Program-made: the position numbers and the translations under genes | Notes under the pieces: model-generated | The model's input: only the letters and a program-made list of their open reading frames with translations | Told to the model about the DNA's origin: nothing | The model's database searches: none | Assembly: GCF_001014615.2 (NCBI RefSeq) | Contig: NZ_LBCQ02000002.1 | Location: 62,001 to 126,000, forward strand | DNA from: Aquamicrobium sp. LC103 | GTDB taxonomy: Bacteria; Pseudomonadota; Alphaproteobacteria; Rhizobiales; Rhizobiaceae | Length of the DNA: 64,000 nucleotides | Direction of reading: 5' to 3' | Part shown: positions 24,863-33,598 of the stretch, in pieces | Layout: each line of letters begins with the position of its first letter | Position numbering within the stretch: the first letter of the stretch is position 1

Positions 24863-25705
24863 TCAATTGCCCTTCAAGCGCTGCATACCCTCGGCCAGCG
24901 TCCAGAGCGCACGGTTGAGGCTGACATTCTGGTCGATGCCGTTAATGGCGCGGGTCTGAGTTCGGCGAATGCGTCCATCTGACGTCTGGCGGCGCCCCCG
25001 CAGGCCGCCCCGGATGAGGTTTTCCTGAATGACATTGAACGTGCTCCAGACGCTTTGGCCCGCATCCTCGCGGCGGCGCGGCATGATGATCTGGTCCGGC
25101 TGAACCGGGCTTTCCTCCTCGCCGTAGCGGGCGACAAGGCTGGCTTCGGCCAAAACCCGCTGTTCGTCCCGCGCAAGCCGCGTTTCCTTCATGGTCTCGG
25201 TCGCGTCGATGAGGCGCGGGAAGTCGTCGGCGACGGTGAAGACGCCTTCAATGATCTGATCCTGAATGCCGCCCTTGTGGGGAACGCGGATTTCCTCGAA
25301 GCGCTCGCCCGCGATCATGCTGTTGGTGCAAACGAAACGGAGCATCCCGGCGAACATCTGATAGGCGCTGGTCCCGTCATGGCTGTTGACGATGATAACT
25401 TCCGCCGCCTCCGCCTTGCCGATGCCGCCATCGCGGCGCAGGCGCAGCATGTGCTTGGCGTGGCCGTGACGCGAACCGTCGCGCGGAACCGACTGCACGG
25501 CGAAGAACGGGAACCATCCTTCACGGCGCAGGCCCTCCACTATGTCGATGGTGGGGACATAGACGTAACGCTCGGAACGGCTGTCATGGGCTTCGCTGGC
25601 GAAAATCGACGGGACGTGCCGATAAAGCGCCTCGTTATCCAGCGGCTCGCGCCCGCTGATCTGATGGGAGTTGCGGCCGAACCGGGTGGCGAGCTGGTGA
25701 TACAT
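24863..25705 (-). CDS. DUF932 family protein (plasmid/phage-type)
   Basis: A 280-residue protein from the ATG at 25,705 with GGAGAAAG upstream. It shows the DUF932 features: VPTIDIVEGLRREGWFPFFAVQSVPRD, HAKHMLRLRR, IIVNSHDGTSAYQMFAGMLRFVCTNSMIAG and the C-terminal TFNVIQENLIRGG, NRALWTLAEGM. The family is widespread on conjugative elements, often near ParB- and ArdC-type genes in leading regions; its role is unknown. The 200 bp upstream are a near-copy of the leader of the ParB-like gene at 32,302. Confidence 0.92.
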   Translation of the reverse strand: MYHQLATRFGRNSHQISGREPLDNEALYRHVPSIFASEAHDSRSERYVYVPTIDIVEGLRREGWFPFFAVQSVPRDGSRHGHAKHMLRLRRDGGIGKAEAAEVIIVNSHDGTSAYQMFAGMLRFVCTNSMIAGERFEEIRVPHKGGIQDQIIEGVFTVADDFPRLIDATETMKETRLARDEQRVLAEASLVARYGEEESPVQPDQIIMPRRREDAGQSVWSTFNVIQENLIRGGLRGRRQTSDGRIRRTQTRAINGIDQNVSLNRALWTLAEGMQRLKGN

Positions 25706-25906
25706 GGTCTTTCTCCTATGGGCTTGGGTTGGAGCGCAGCGCTGCGCTGCAACCCTGGCCGTCGCCGAGACCGGGGTAGAAAGGTGCAAGGGCGACCGGG
25801 CCGGAGGGGGATCACCCGGCCTGCACGGAACGGAGGAACGACGTGGAGGAAGGCTGGGGAGGCCGGGTCGGTCGAGCGTCAGCGATCCCTTGCGCCGCGC
25901 GAGGGC
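25706..25906 (-). promoter_or_regulatory. Duplicated leader, copy A (upstream of DUF932)
   Basis: Nearly identical blocks are shared with 32,303-32,530. The start-proximal block of about 65 bp includes the palindrome GCGCAGCGCTGCGC (25,734-25,747) and GCCGTCGCCGAGACCGGGG. A middle block is GTGCAAGGGCGACCGGG...GGATCACCCGGCCTGCAC. A distal block includes GGAAGGCTGGGGA and CAGCGATCCCTTGC. The central part between blocks differs. The conservation of palindromes in a noncoding stretch suggests a common promoter or structured RNA leader. Confidence 0.65.
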
Positions 25907-25977
25907 AGCGCCCTTAGTGTTCGATAGAATGATCGCGCCGCTTGCAGCGCTCACTGGGTCGTTTGGAGAAGAGTGTT

Positions 25978-26538
25978 TTGAAGAAGCTGATTGGTCAGAC
26001 GCATCCGAACTGGGAGGATATGTCTCCGTTCGTCGTTCATTTCACCAAGAAGTCGGCCACCGGCAGCGAGTACAATAATTCCATCTCGATCCTCGCAAGC
26101 CGATGCCTTCAGGCGCAAAACCGCTTCGGCATGGGTAAGAATTACACGGAATCGCCGCCGTGCGTTTGTTTCAGCGAAGTGCCGCTCCTCTATGCCTATC
26201 AAGATACGCCGCACGCGAAGTCCATGCGGATGCTGATTGAGGGTGCTGTGGGGAAACCCGACGATCCTATTTGGAAGATCGCGCCCTTTGTCGATCAGCC
26301 GGGGCAATATGGAAGCGCGTCCTACTTCTTCGAGTGGGAGCGAGAATGGCGACACTCCGGCAATCTCGCTTTCAAAGAAGAAGACCCGGCCTTCTTGATT
26401 ATACCCGAGGATCTACATCAGGCCGCCCGAGACTTCTTCGATAACGCCGAGCAGGAACAACTTGGCCGGAATTACAAATGCCCGTTCATCGACCCCTATT
26501 GGGGTCTGGAGAAAATCAAAGGCATCTTGAAGCCGTAG
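25978..26538 (+). CDS. AbiGi-like putative abortive-infection/antitoxin-family protein
   Basis: A 186-residue protein from the TTG at 25,978 (GGAG nine bases upstream; an ATG at 26,020 is the alternative). The pattern PFVVHFTKKS, SISILASRCLQAQNRFGMGKN, PPCVCFSEVPLLY, and SYFFEWEREWRHSGNLAFKEEDPAFLIIPED resembles the AbiGi-type family (HFT start, C-FSE-P box, EREWR box). The assignment is from memory of these motifs and is tentative. It is lower in GC than the flanking genes and sits on the opposite strand, as a separately acquired gene would. Confidence 0.5.
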   Translation: MKKLIGQTHPNWEDMSPFVVHFTKKSATGSEYNNSISILASRCLQAQNRFGMGKNYTESPPCVCFSEVPLLYAYQDTPHAKSMRMLIEGAVGKPDDPIWKIAPFVDQPGQYGSASYFFEWEREWRHSGNLAFKEEDPAFLIIPEDLHQAARDFFDNAEQEQLGRNYKCPFIDPYWGLEKIKGILKP

Positions 26539-26607
26539 GCTTTGGGGCGGTGGCGGACATGAGCATGAAGAAGCCCCGCCGCGGCGGGACTTCTTGAGGG
26601 GCTGGCC

Positions 26608-26925
26608 TTAGTCGCCGTTGCGGCGGGACCAGATGAGGTTGTGACCACTGCCGTCCTCGGCTTCGACCAAGCTGGCGTAGATCGGGGCCGGGAAGCTCGG
26701 ATCGTCCAGCTTGACGGAGAGGTATTCGCGCTGCGTCTCGCGAGCGGTTTTCTTCCAGGCCGCGCCGAACTCGGTCGCGCCGGCGAAGATGCGGAAGTCC
26801 GGGCCGCGCTCGCTTTCGCCTTCGGCGGGAACGAACTTGGCCTTGACGTTGAGGGTCAGGGTCTTGACCGCGCCGGTGAAGCCCGCGCCGTTTTCGTTCT
26901 TTGTGAAGGTGCCGATGGTCGCCAT
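26608..26925 (-). CDS. DUF736 family protein, second copy
   Basis: A 105-residue protein from the ATG at 26,925 (AGGAAC upstream). It is a canonical DUF736: [70 protein letters not shown]. The long leader upstream (to about 27,150) shares the decamer GAGACCGGGG with the duplicated leaders of DUF932 and ParB but is otherwise different. Function is unknown; the family typically marks the leading or stability regions of alphaproteobacterial elements. Confidence 0.93.
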   Translation of the reverse strand: MATIGTFTKNENGAGFTGAVKTLTLNVKAKFVPAEGESERGPDFRIFAGATEFGAAWKKTARETQREYLSVKLDDPSFPAPIYASLVEAEDGSGHNLIWSRRNGD

Positions 26926-27199
26926 TGTCGTGTTCCTTTTCCTGTCGGGCCGCTCCATTGCGACCTCGATGGGGGTCGTGAGACCGGGGACGATCGGCCC
27001 TGCACCCGAAGGGCTGGAACGCAGTGGAGGGCGGCCGGCGACGGCTTTTTTGCTTCGCGATGCAAAGCCGATGGCGGCGGAAAAAAGTTGGCGACGGACG
27101 TTGCGGGAGACGAGCGAGGCGAAGCCGGTCTTCGGTCAGACCCATGCCAGTCGAGTTCGCGGATGGAGCGCCCGTTACAGGAAGTCGGGGGATACGGCA
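26926..27199 (-). other. Long leader of the DUF736 gene
   Basis: About 270 bp without a supported gene. It holds an inverted repeat around TTTGC...GCAAA with a TCGCGA core (about 27,045-27,070) flanked by a T6 run on one side, a second A/T run in GGAAAAAAG near 27,082, and GAGACCGGGG near 26,980. It probably contains the DUF736 promoter. Confidence 0.4.
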
Positions 27200-27478
27200 A
27201 TGGCGGCAATCCCTCGCACATTACCGCTCGAGAACGGAAACGGCGTGGACCCCACTGGCCGATGCGCCACCACCCTAATCCTCGACGTCAAGGCCATGGC
27301 CATAATCGCCTCGGGCGAGAAGGACGGACACGCGGCCCTGTTCTCGCACCATCGTTGGCGCGATCCGCGGGCGGCTGCCGAACGTCCATCCGCGCACGGC
27401 CGCGTCGATGGTCTCGGCCCAACGGACGCTCTGCGCCTCCCGGCCGTTCTATGTCACCCTGACAGTGTGCGAGCGTAG
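27200..27478 (+). pseudogene. Decayed DUF736 copy on the opposite strand
   Basis: The frame from the ATG at 27,200 begins MAAIPRTLPLENGNGVDPTGRCATTLILDVKAMAII. Residue by residue it parallels the start of the intact DUF736 ([33 protein letters not shown]), including the E-N-G, TG, TL-L-VKA positions and the following SGEKDG. Similarity is lost after about 50 residues, and the frame ends at 27,478 without the conserved C-terminus. Two DUF736 relatives therefore face each other across 270 bp, suggesting an inverted duplication followed by decay. Confidence 0.45.
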
Positions 27479-27783
27479 CGGCCCAGCGCTTACTGGCGTC
27501 GGTGTAATTGCGATTGAGACCAGCCTTTCAGACGCCTCGCCGTTGCGGGGCAATTTGGCGAAATGCCGCTGCCGCCCCTTTGCGTTAGCGATTGAAGTCG
27601 AATGGCGGAAACGCGCCATAAGCGTGGTTCCGGCGCAGCCTAAAGCGCGGCCCGAAGGGCAACACCAAGCGCTTGGTGCATCAGCCGCGCGGGGTGGCCT
27701 CCGTGTTGCCGTGGTTTCCAAACGATGCGACATCTTCAAAGAACACAAAGATACGCAAAGTGAGTCTTTTCGGGAGGGAAAAA
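27479..27783. other. Intergenic region ahead of the nuclease/SEC-C gene
   Basis: About 305 bp. It contains the palindrome CCAAGCGCTTGG near 27,665 and no supported gene. The last 60 bases are A-rich and end with GGGAGGG, the ribosome site of the next gene. Confidence 0.35.
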
Positions 27784-29964
27784 TTGGGGAGCATTGTAGC
27801 TGAAAAAAAACCGGTTATCCGTACTGAGGCAGAGGTGTTTGAGGAGATTGCCGCCCTCTGTGCGTCGCCCGGATATATTCATGCGATAGCGTATTTCTGT
27901 TTTCGGGATAACCTCATCAAGTTCAGTGAAAATCTGGTCGTAAAAGACATGGATTCTCACTATGAGGGCTCCAGTCTTCTCCGCAGTGAAATCTCCACGT
28001 TGATCGGCTTAATGGCTCGGGCGCCGATCGGGCTAGAGCTTCCGGCTCCACAGGTCATGCAAGCCTACGTTGATCGCACAGATTCATTGATGAAAGAACT
28101 TCACCACGCAATGATGACGGGCGCATTCTTTGGAGGAAAGGATTGGGCTGCACTTCTCGCAGAAGGTAGGGATCCGTTCGATGATGGGGCCGCAATGCGT
28201 GAGCCCATCTTTTACGGTGGGGAGTCTGCATACAACTTCCAATATGAGGCCCTGACTGCTCCGAAGTACAGTGCTGACGATTCTTGGCTTGTTGCTAAGC
28301 GTGGTTTCAGCATTACCGATGCTCTGACTGTCACAAAGGCGATTGGCGAAGGGCATATTTCCAAGCTTGCTTCACTTCGCGAGGAGATGCGCCCAAAAAG
28401 CCCGGATGAGTGGACCTTTCTGCCTGCTTTCATGTTCACTGCGCAGGAGGTTGTTGAGAGGTCGGGCCTAGACGCGGCGACTGTCGATGCTGTCCTGCGC
28501 GCGTTTCGGTTTGAGAGCCACGAGCGCAATGCGCCTTTTGCTGGCATCAGTGAATTCAACGAAACGAATGTGCGGCCAATCCTGTGCATTGCTGACGGCT
28601 CTTATGTCCTTCTCCAGCACTATCAGCTTCAAGAATCTCTGTATGAGTCGCCGTTTTTCTGGATGATGGTGGACGACAGTTATCGTTCCACTGCCACAGC
28701 ACATCGGGGAAATTTCACCGAAACCTATACGAGCGATCGGCTCCGAGCCGTTTTCGGCGACGCTCGCGTACTGAGAAACATCGACATCTATCGCGGCAAG
28801 AACCGCTATGCGGAAGCCGACGCATTAGTCCTGTTCGGCAATCATGCGATCGTCGTGCAAGCTAAATCGAAGCGGTTGACGCTAGAAGCGCGGAAAGGCA
28901 ATGACCGCGCACTACGGGATGATTTTAAAAAGGCAGTCGAGAACGCGTACGATCAGGCCTTACTCTGCGCAGAAGCCCTACAGAATCCCGACGCATTCGT
29001 ATTTCGGGATACGTCCGGAGCAGAGATAAAGCTCCCCAATTCCATCGATGTCGTCTTTCCGGTTTGTGTTCTGGCCGATCACTATCCTGCCTTGAGTTTC
29101 CAAAGCCGCCAATTTCTAAAGGTCCGCGCCACAGACTCTGTCAAGCCACCTCTGGTAACAGACGTGTTCACTCTCGATGTCATCGTCGAGTTTCTCGATA
29201 CCCCACTGCAATTCTTGAACTACCTTGATCTACGGGCTCAGGCCTTTGACAAGCTTCTCATCACCAATGAGCTGATCCCGTTTTCCTACCATCTTCGGAA
29301 CAATCTATGGCTCGATCCCAAGTACGACATGGTCAATCTTGGGGAGGATTTCACGGCACACGTCGATGTCGCAATGGCGGTGCGGCGGCAAGGCGTATCT
29401 GGCAGCCCTGAAGTGAAAGGGGTACTGACACGGTATCGCGGAACGCGTACCGGCGCGATTCTTGACCAGATCCAAGAAGCAACAATCCCAGAACTAACCG
29501 AGCTGGGCCTTTGGATACTGCAGCTTTCGGGCGAGACGGCCGATGGGCTGTCCCGGGCTCTTGAAAGCCAAATCCGAGCAGCGGTGAAGGAGCATGTAAC
29601 AAAAGATCTTACTTTCCCCTTCGGAGACCAGTCTGCCGGATTGACGATTCATCTCAGCGCATTGCCGGATGAAATCGCGCAAGAAAAAATCCTTCAGCAC
29701 TGCCAATTGAAAAAGTACGATCTTAAAGCCGATCGCTGGTACGGACTTATCCTTCGTCCAAAAGACCTTCGAATCAGACATGCACTTGTTTTGAATGATC
29801 CTTGGAAGAAAAATATCACTATGGACAAGGTCCTCGCGGCACTGCCGCGACGTGCGCCGGTTCGGCTTGAAACCATGGGGCGGACTTCAAAAAAAGTCGG
29901 GCGCAACGAGCCTTGCCCGTGCGGCAGTGGACTGAAGTACAAGAAGTGCTGTTTATCTCGATAG
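27784..29964 (+). CDS. Large protein with PD-(D/E)XK-like nuclease core and C-terminal SEC-C zinc motif
   Basis: A 726-residue protein from the TTG at 27,784, chosen for GGGAGGG five bases upstream; GTG at 27,760 is an alternative. The middle contains RYAEADALVLFGNHAIVVQAKSKR (residues about 342-362), an acidic/hydrophobic/QxK arrangement like NERD or other restriction-type nucleases. The very end has the SEC-C motif GRNEPCPCGSGLKYKKCC. The first 300 residues match nothing I know. GC is clearly lower than the element backbone, suggesting separate acquisition. A defence nuclease is a fair guess, not a demonstrated role. Confidence 0.75.
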   Translation: MGSIVAEKKPVIRTEAEVFEEIAALCASPGYIHAIAYFCFRDNLIKFSENLVVKDMDSHYEGSSLLRSEISTLIGLMARAPIGLELPAPQVMQAYVDRTDSLMKELHHAMMTGAFFGGKDWAALLAEGRDPFDDGAAMREPIFYGGESAYNFQYEALTAPKYSADDSWLVAKRGFSITDALTVTKAIGEGHISKLASLREEMRPKSPDEWTFLPAFMFTAQEVVERSGLDAATVDAVLRAFRFESHERNAPFAGISEFNETNVRPILCIADGSYVLLQHYQLQESLYESPFFWMMVDDSYRSTATAHRGNFTETYTSDRLRAVFGDARVLRNIDIYRGKNRYAEADALVLFGNHAIVVQAKSKRLTLEARKGNDRALRDDFKKAVENAYDQALLCAEALQNPDAFVFRDTSGAEIKLPNSIDVVFPVCVLADHYPALSFQSRQFLKVRATDSVKPPLVTDVFTLDVIVEFLDTPLQFLNYLDLRAQAFDKLLITNELIPFSYHLRNNLWLDPKYDMVNLGEDFTAHVDVAMAVRRQGVSGSPEVKGVLTRYRGTRTGAILDQIQEATIPELTELGLWILQLSGETADGLSRALESQIRAAVKEHVTKDLTFPFGDQSAGLTIHLSALPDEIAQEKILQHCQLKKYDLKADRWYGLILRPKDLRIRHALVLNDPWKKNITMDKVLAALPRRAPVRLETMGRTSKKVGRNEPCPCGSGLKYKKCCLSR

Positions 29965-30256
29965 CGGCGAAGGCCGGTAGCTCGCTGATCCTGAATGATT
30001 GCAGACTGTTGTGGTGAATCATCTGTGAAAGCCACTAGCCGTACCAACGCAGATTGGCTGGCGGCGCTCCCGCCACCGACCCGATCAGCCCCCTCGCGCG
30101 ACGCGCCATCAACCTGAACACGATCAGTGCAGGTTCCTCCTGAACCCGATGAGGGTCATCGGATCGGTCGCGCGGGGGCGACCCCCGGGTGACCGCGATT
30201 TTGGTGGGGCTGAACGGTAGGAAGGCGGGACCGCTTGCGCGATCCTGGCCCGGTCC
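29965..30256. other. Intergenic spacer between convergent genes
   Basis: About 290 bp between the SEC-C gene and the ParB-like gene, which converge. It contains GGGGGCGACCCCCGGG near 30,175, which can form a short stem, but no typical T-tract terminator and no gene that I can support. Confidence 0.4.
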
Positions 30257-32302
30257 TCATTCGGCGGCTTGGAGGAAGGCGTCCGCCTCCGTCTCAGCAT
30301 CGAGCCATGCGGGACGCACTGTGCGCAGCACGGGTGGAAGCCAGGCAGTCCCGGCCAGAAGCTGTTCGGCGACTTCGGCCATCTCCACCTTCTTCTTGTC
30401 CGCGATCCGCTCCGCCGCTTCGTCGCCAAGGGCATCGCGCACGACGGCGAGGATGTGGGCCTTGGTGACGCGCCCGAAATAGCTCCGCGCGGTCGCGGTC
30501 CAGTGCGCCGTCATGTCGAGCGTCACCGCCGTCGCTAGCTTGTCCGCCGTCTCATGGGCGCGGCGCTTGCCGCTCTCCCAAGGCAGCTTCACCGCGTTGA
30601 CGGTCAGCGAGGCGCAATGCGCAAGCAAGGCCATCAGGCTCGCATGGTCCAGACCGGTGACGAACTCCCAAAGGTCCGCCACATCGCGCGGCATGTCCGC
30701 CGCCCATCCGGCATGACGATCCGCGATCATCTTCGCCGCCGCCGTGTCCTCGATGCCGTCCGCGTGGGCGGCGAGGAAATTGCTGGTCGGGCTGATTTCG
30801 AGGCAATGGGCCGTGCCGCCGCCCCGATAGTAGGTCTGCGCGGCGAGCGTATGGACCACGGCGATCAACGCCATGTCCGGCTGCTCGCCAAGGGCGAGGC
30901 GCAAGCCAAGGGTGCGATGCGCGGTCAGGTCGCGGATGAGCGAGTCGGGCAGCGGCTTGCCCGCATCCCCGGCCTCTTCTTCCGGCTCCTGCTCGGTTTC
31001 GGGAAGGTCGTCGCCTTCGCCGTCCTTTCCGTCGCCATCAAGGATTTCGCCATCACCGTTGACGCGCACCCCGTCGACGACGGTTTTGCCGCCCTCGGTT
31101 TCCTCCGGTTCCGGGGCTTCGTCCTCGGCGCGGATGAACCCGCGCTCGATCCGAACATCGCCATCGTGGGCGACGACGACGAAGACGCCGCCGCGCGCGA
31201 TGTCGTCGGGATCGAAGGCGTGGCGCTTGGCGTCGATCCGCTCGATCTCGGCTTCAAGCTCGGCAAGGCGCGCATCCACCTCGGCCGGGAGGTCGACATC
31301 GGCGTCCTCCCATTCCGCGTTCAGGCGCTCAAGCTCGTCCTGCGCCGCGTCGTAGGCCATGGCGTCATCCTCGGAAAGCTCAACCAGATGCCGATAGGCA
31401 CGACGCATTCCGTGGGCGTGGGGGAAGTCGAAATAGGCGGCAGTCCACTTCCAGCCCTCGGCCTGCTGCACCTCGGCGGCGATCCCTTCCAGCTTCTCGA
31501 CGGCGAGCCGGTCCAGCAACGCGGGGTCCTCAAAGAAACCGCCGCGATCCTCGGTGAACAGGTCGCGGATGATGTTGCCGCCCGCATCGGTATAGGCTTG
31601 CGCGCCGACGAAGACCGCGCAGCGGCTCGTCGCGGGCACGTTCATCTTGGTCAGGTCGCGCCGGATGATGGACGGATCGCGATTGTAGGACAGGTTTTCA
31701 AATACGTGTTCCTGCCGTGCGTGGTCGTCGGTGATGGCGAAGGCCATCAACTGATCCAAGGTCAGGTCGCCGTCGCGATAGACCTGCAGCAGTTTCGGGC
31801 TGACAGCGCCGAGACGCATCCGCTGCTTAACGACATGGGCGGTCACGCCGAACCGGGCGGCGATTTCCTCCGCGCCCCATCCCCGATCCTCGGAAAGCTC
31901 GCGGAAGCGCTCGAACTGGTCGGCGGGGTGCAGGTCTTCGCGCGTCACGTTCTCGTCAAGGCTGATCTCGGCGGCATCGTTCGCCGTGTCGATGACGCAG
32001 CGGATGGGTTCGGTCTTCTTGATCTGCTTGCGCTTCACGCGCAGCATCTGCGCCTGCCTGCGGCCTTCTCCGATGCTGACGAGATAGAAGCCGGTCGGCT
32101 CGCCCTCGGCGTCCGTTTCCGGCTCCACCACCAGATTTTGCAGGATGCCCTTGGCGGCGATGCTCGCCGCCTTCGTCGCGATAGACGCCTCGCTGTGCGG
32201 GGTCTTTCGAGCATTGTTCGGATGCTTCTTGAGCTTGTTGAGCGGGATGAAAACAGTCGTGCCGTGTTCAATGGTCGGGGCGGTGTTGTCGGTTGTGGTC
32301 AT
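30257..32302 (-). CDS. ParB/RepB/Spo0J-type protein with long C-terminal extension
   Basis: A 681-residue protein from the ATG at 32,302. The N-terminal 210 residues are a ParB core: FIPLNKLKKHPNNARKT, SIGEGRRQAQMLRV (box II), SLDENVTREDLHPADQFERFREL and an HTH (WGAEEIAARFGVTAHVVKQRMRLGAVSPKLL). The rest is a long helical region with an acidic stretch (residues about 390-470), typical of the ParB-like proteins of alphaproteobacterial plasmids and ICEs. No parA is adjacent, so a classical partition role is doubtful. By context it may act in the leading region on incoming DNA. Confidence 0.9.
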   Translation of the reverse strand: MTTTDNTAPTIEHGTTVFIPLNKLKKHPNNARKTPHSEASIATKAASIAAKGILQNLVVEPETDAEGEPTGFYLVSIGEGRRQAQMLRVKRKQIKKTEPIRCVIDTANDAAEISLDENVTREDLHPADQFERFRELSEDRGWGAEEIAARFGVTAHVVKQRMRLGAVSPKLLQVYRDGDLTLDQLMAFAITDDHARQEHVFENLSYNRDPSIIRRDLTKMNVPATSRCAVFVGAQAYTDAGGNIIRDLFTEDRGGFFEDPALLDRLAVEKLEGIAAEVQQAEGWKWTAAYFDFPHAHGMRRAYRHLVELSEDDAMAYDAAQDELERLNAEWEDADVDLPAEVDARLAELEAEIERIDAKRHAFDPDDIARGGVFVVVAHDGDVRIERGFIRAEDEAPEPEETEGGKTVVDGVRVNGDGEILDGDGKDGEGDDLPETEQEPEEEAGDAGKPLPDSLIRDLTAHRTLGLRLALGEQPDMALIAVVHTLAAQTYYRGGGTAHCLEISPTSNFLAAHADGIEDTAAAKMIADRHAGWAADMPRDVADLWEFVTGLDHASLMALLAHCASLTVNAVKLPWESGKRRAHETADKLATAVTLDMTAHWTATARSYFGRVTKAHILAVVRDALGDEAAERIADKKKVEMAEVAEQLLAGTAWLPPVLRTVRPAWLDAETEADAFLQAAE

Positions 32303-32530
32303 GGTCTTTGCTCCTATGGGCTCGGGTTGAAGCGCAGCGCTGCGCTGCAACCCTGGCCGTCGCCGAGACCGGGGGGTGCAAGGTGCAAGGGCGACCGGGA
32401 CGGAGGGGGATCACCCGGCCTGCACAAGCGGATCGAGGCTATTGGTGAGAGTGAGAAACACATATCCGCGCGGAAGGCTGGGGAGACCGTCCCGGTCGAG
32501 CGCCAGCGATCCCTTGCACCGCGCCAGGGG
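32303..32530 (-). promoter_or_regulatory. Duplicated leader, copy B (upstream of ParB-like gene)
   Basis: Second copy of the element at 25,706-25,906. It includes the palindrome GCGCAGCGCTGCGC at 32,332-32,345, the block CCGTCGCCGAGACCGGGG, GATCACCCGGCCTGCAC and the distal CAGCGATCCCTTGC. It is bordered distally by a GGGGGC / GCCCCC hairpin around 32,526-32,541. The central part is longer than in copy A (AT-rich GAGTGAGAAACACATATC), so the blocks, not the spacer, are conserved. Confidence 0.65.
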
Positions 32531-32699
32531 GCGGAGCCCCCAAGCAACCGGCCCGGCCAGAGCAAAGCGGTGGCCGGGCGCAAGGACAGGATCAAGATGT
32601 GAAGGCCGATAGCTCCGGCCCCGTGAATCCTGATCGCCTTTAGGTTTCACGCAGGGGGAGGCGGCCTCCATCCGTTACGGCAAAGCCCCGTCCGCACTT
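32531..32699. other. Spacer between duplicated leader and next gene
   Basis: About 170 bp with a GC-rich GGGGGCGGAGCCCCC hairpin at its left edge; it may terminate the transcript arriving from the unknown/HEPN-like pair. No gene seen. Confidence 0.35.
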
Positions 32700-33521
32700 T
32701 CACTCTTGCGGGCTGTCGGTATTCCCGAACAATACCTTGCTCTGCTCCGCGACAAGTTTCCGAAACTCGGCGTAACAGGCCGACAGGCGGACGCATTGGG
32801 TTTTAAGTTCCTGGACAACCGCGTCCAGTTTAAGCGGCGGCGAGCCGCCGATTCCATAAGAGGGCGCTTTTTCGCCCTTTGCCCAAATGCGCTTGATTGA
32901 TTGGGATAGCCCAAGCTCGACCCGTGGCGTGAACCTGTGGGTGTGCTTACTCCGGAAATCATCCGTGGCGGTCTTGTAGTCGCCCATGTCGACGGTGTTG
33001 AGCGCCCGGTTCAATTTCTTCCAGGAGCGCCAAGGCTTTGCGGCCTTGACCGCCACCTCTTCCTTTATGCCCCAATCCTCCGGCAGAGCGGCAAGATCGT
33101 CCGCCCACTCGCTTCCTTGGGAAACCCGGTTCGCCTGATGGGACAGATGCGCGACCGCAAAGAAGAACCGGGCCTTGAGCGTGTATGGGCTGAGCAGCGC
33201 CGTTGAAGCCAGATCCTGCACGAACTCATGCAGCAATTGGTTCGTCTGCTGGACATCAAGCGCTTCGATGACGCTGCCCCATGCTTCCAGACGCATGGTG
33301 AGGCCGATCAGGTGATTGATCCCGTTTGCAAGGTCGCGTGCGGCATCATCCGCGAGATCGCGATAGGCCATTCGCTGAAGGCCGAACTCGCTATCCAGCC
33401 GGACTGTCTGGGGCGGCTTGAACCAGCCATAGGGCATGAAGGGCGTAAATGCCTCGGCTGCCCTGCAAGCCTTGCGGTACTCGACATATTTGGAGGCGAG
33501 AAAATCGTCTTCCTGTTCCAT
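32700..33521 (-). CDS. Unknown protein paired with a HEPN-like gene
   Basis: A 273-residue protein from the ATG at 33,521. The frame also extends to a GTG at 33,602 that overlaps the upstream stop (GTGA), so a coupled, longer product of 300 residues is possible, but the extra residues are Pro/Arg-rich and a CCCCC/GGGGG hairpin lies in between. The protein is mostly helical (DDAARDLANGINHLIGLTMRLEAWGSVIEALD, LHEFVQDLASTALLSPYTLKARFFFAVAHLSHQA), with a Ser/Gly linker near residue 235. No family was recognised. It probably forms a two-gene unit with 33,599-34,402. Confidence 0.65.
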   Translation of the reverse strand: MEQEDDFLASKYVEYRKACRAAEAFTPFMPYGWFKPPQTVRLDSEFGLQRMAYRDLADDAARDLANGINHLIGLTMRLEAWGSVIEALDVQQTNQLLHEFVQDLASTALLSPYTLKARFFFAVAHLSHQANRVSQGSEWADDLAALPEDWGIKEEVAVKAAKPWRSWKKLNRALNTVDMGDYKTATDDFRSKHTHRFTPRVELGLSQSIKRIWAKGEKAPSYGIGGSPPLKLDAVVQELKTQCVRLSACYAEFRKLVAEQSKVLFGNTDSPQE

Positions 33522-33598
33522 CGTAATTTTACGCCTGCGCCCCCGCAGAAGGGGGCGGTCGAGACTTCGACTCGGCCGCGGGGGAAGGCTTTCCTCCT

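Noticed and set aside
30554..32602. 682-residue open frame opposite the ParB-like gene
   Set aside because: Shadow frame with no recognisable domain; ParB core motifs on the minus strand are unambiguous.
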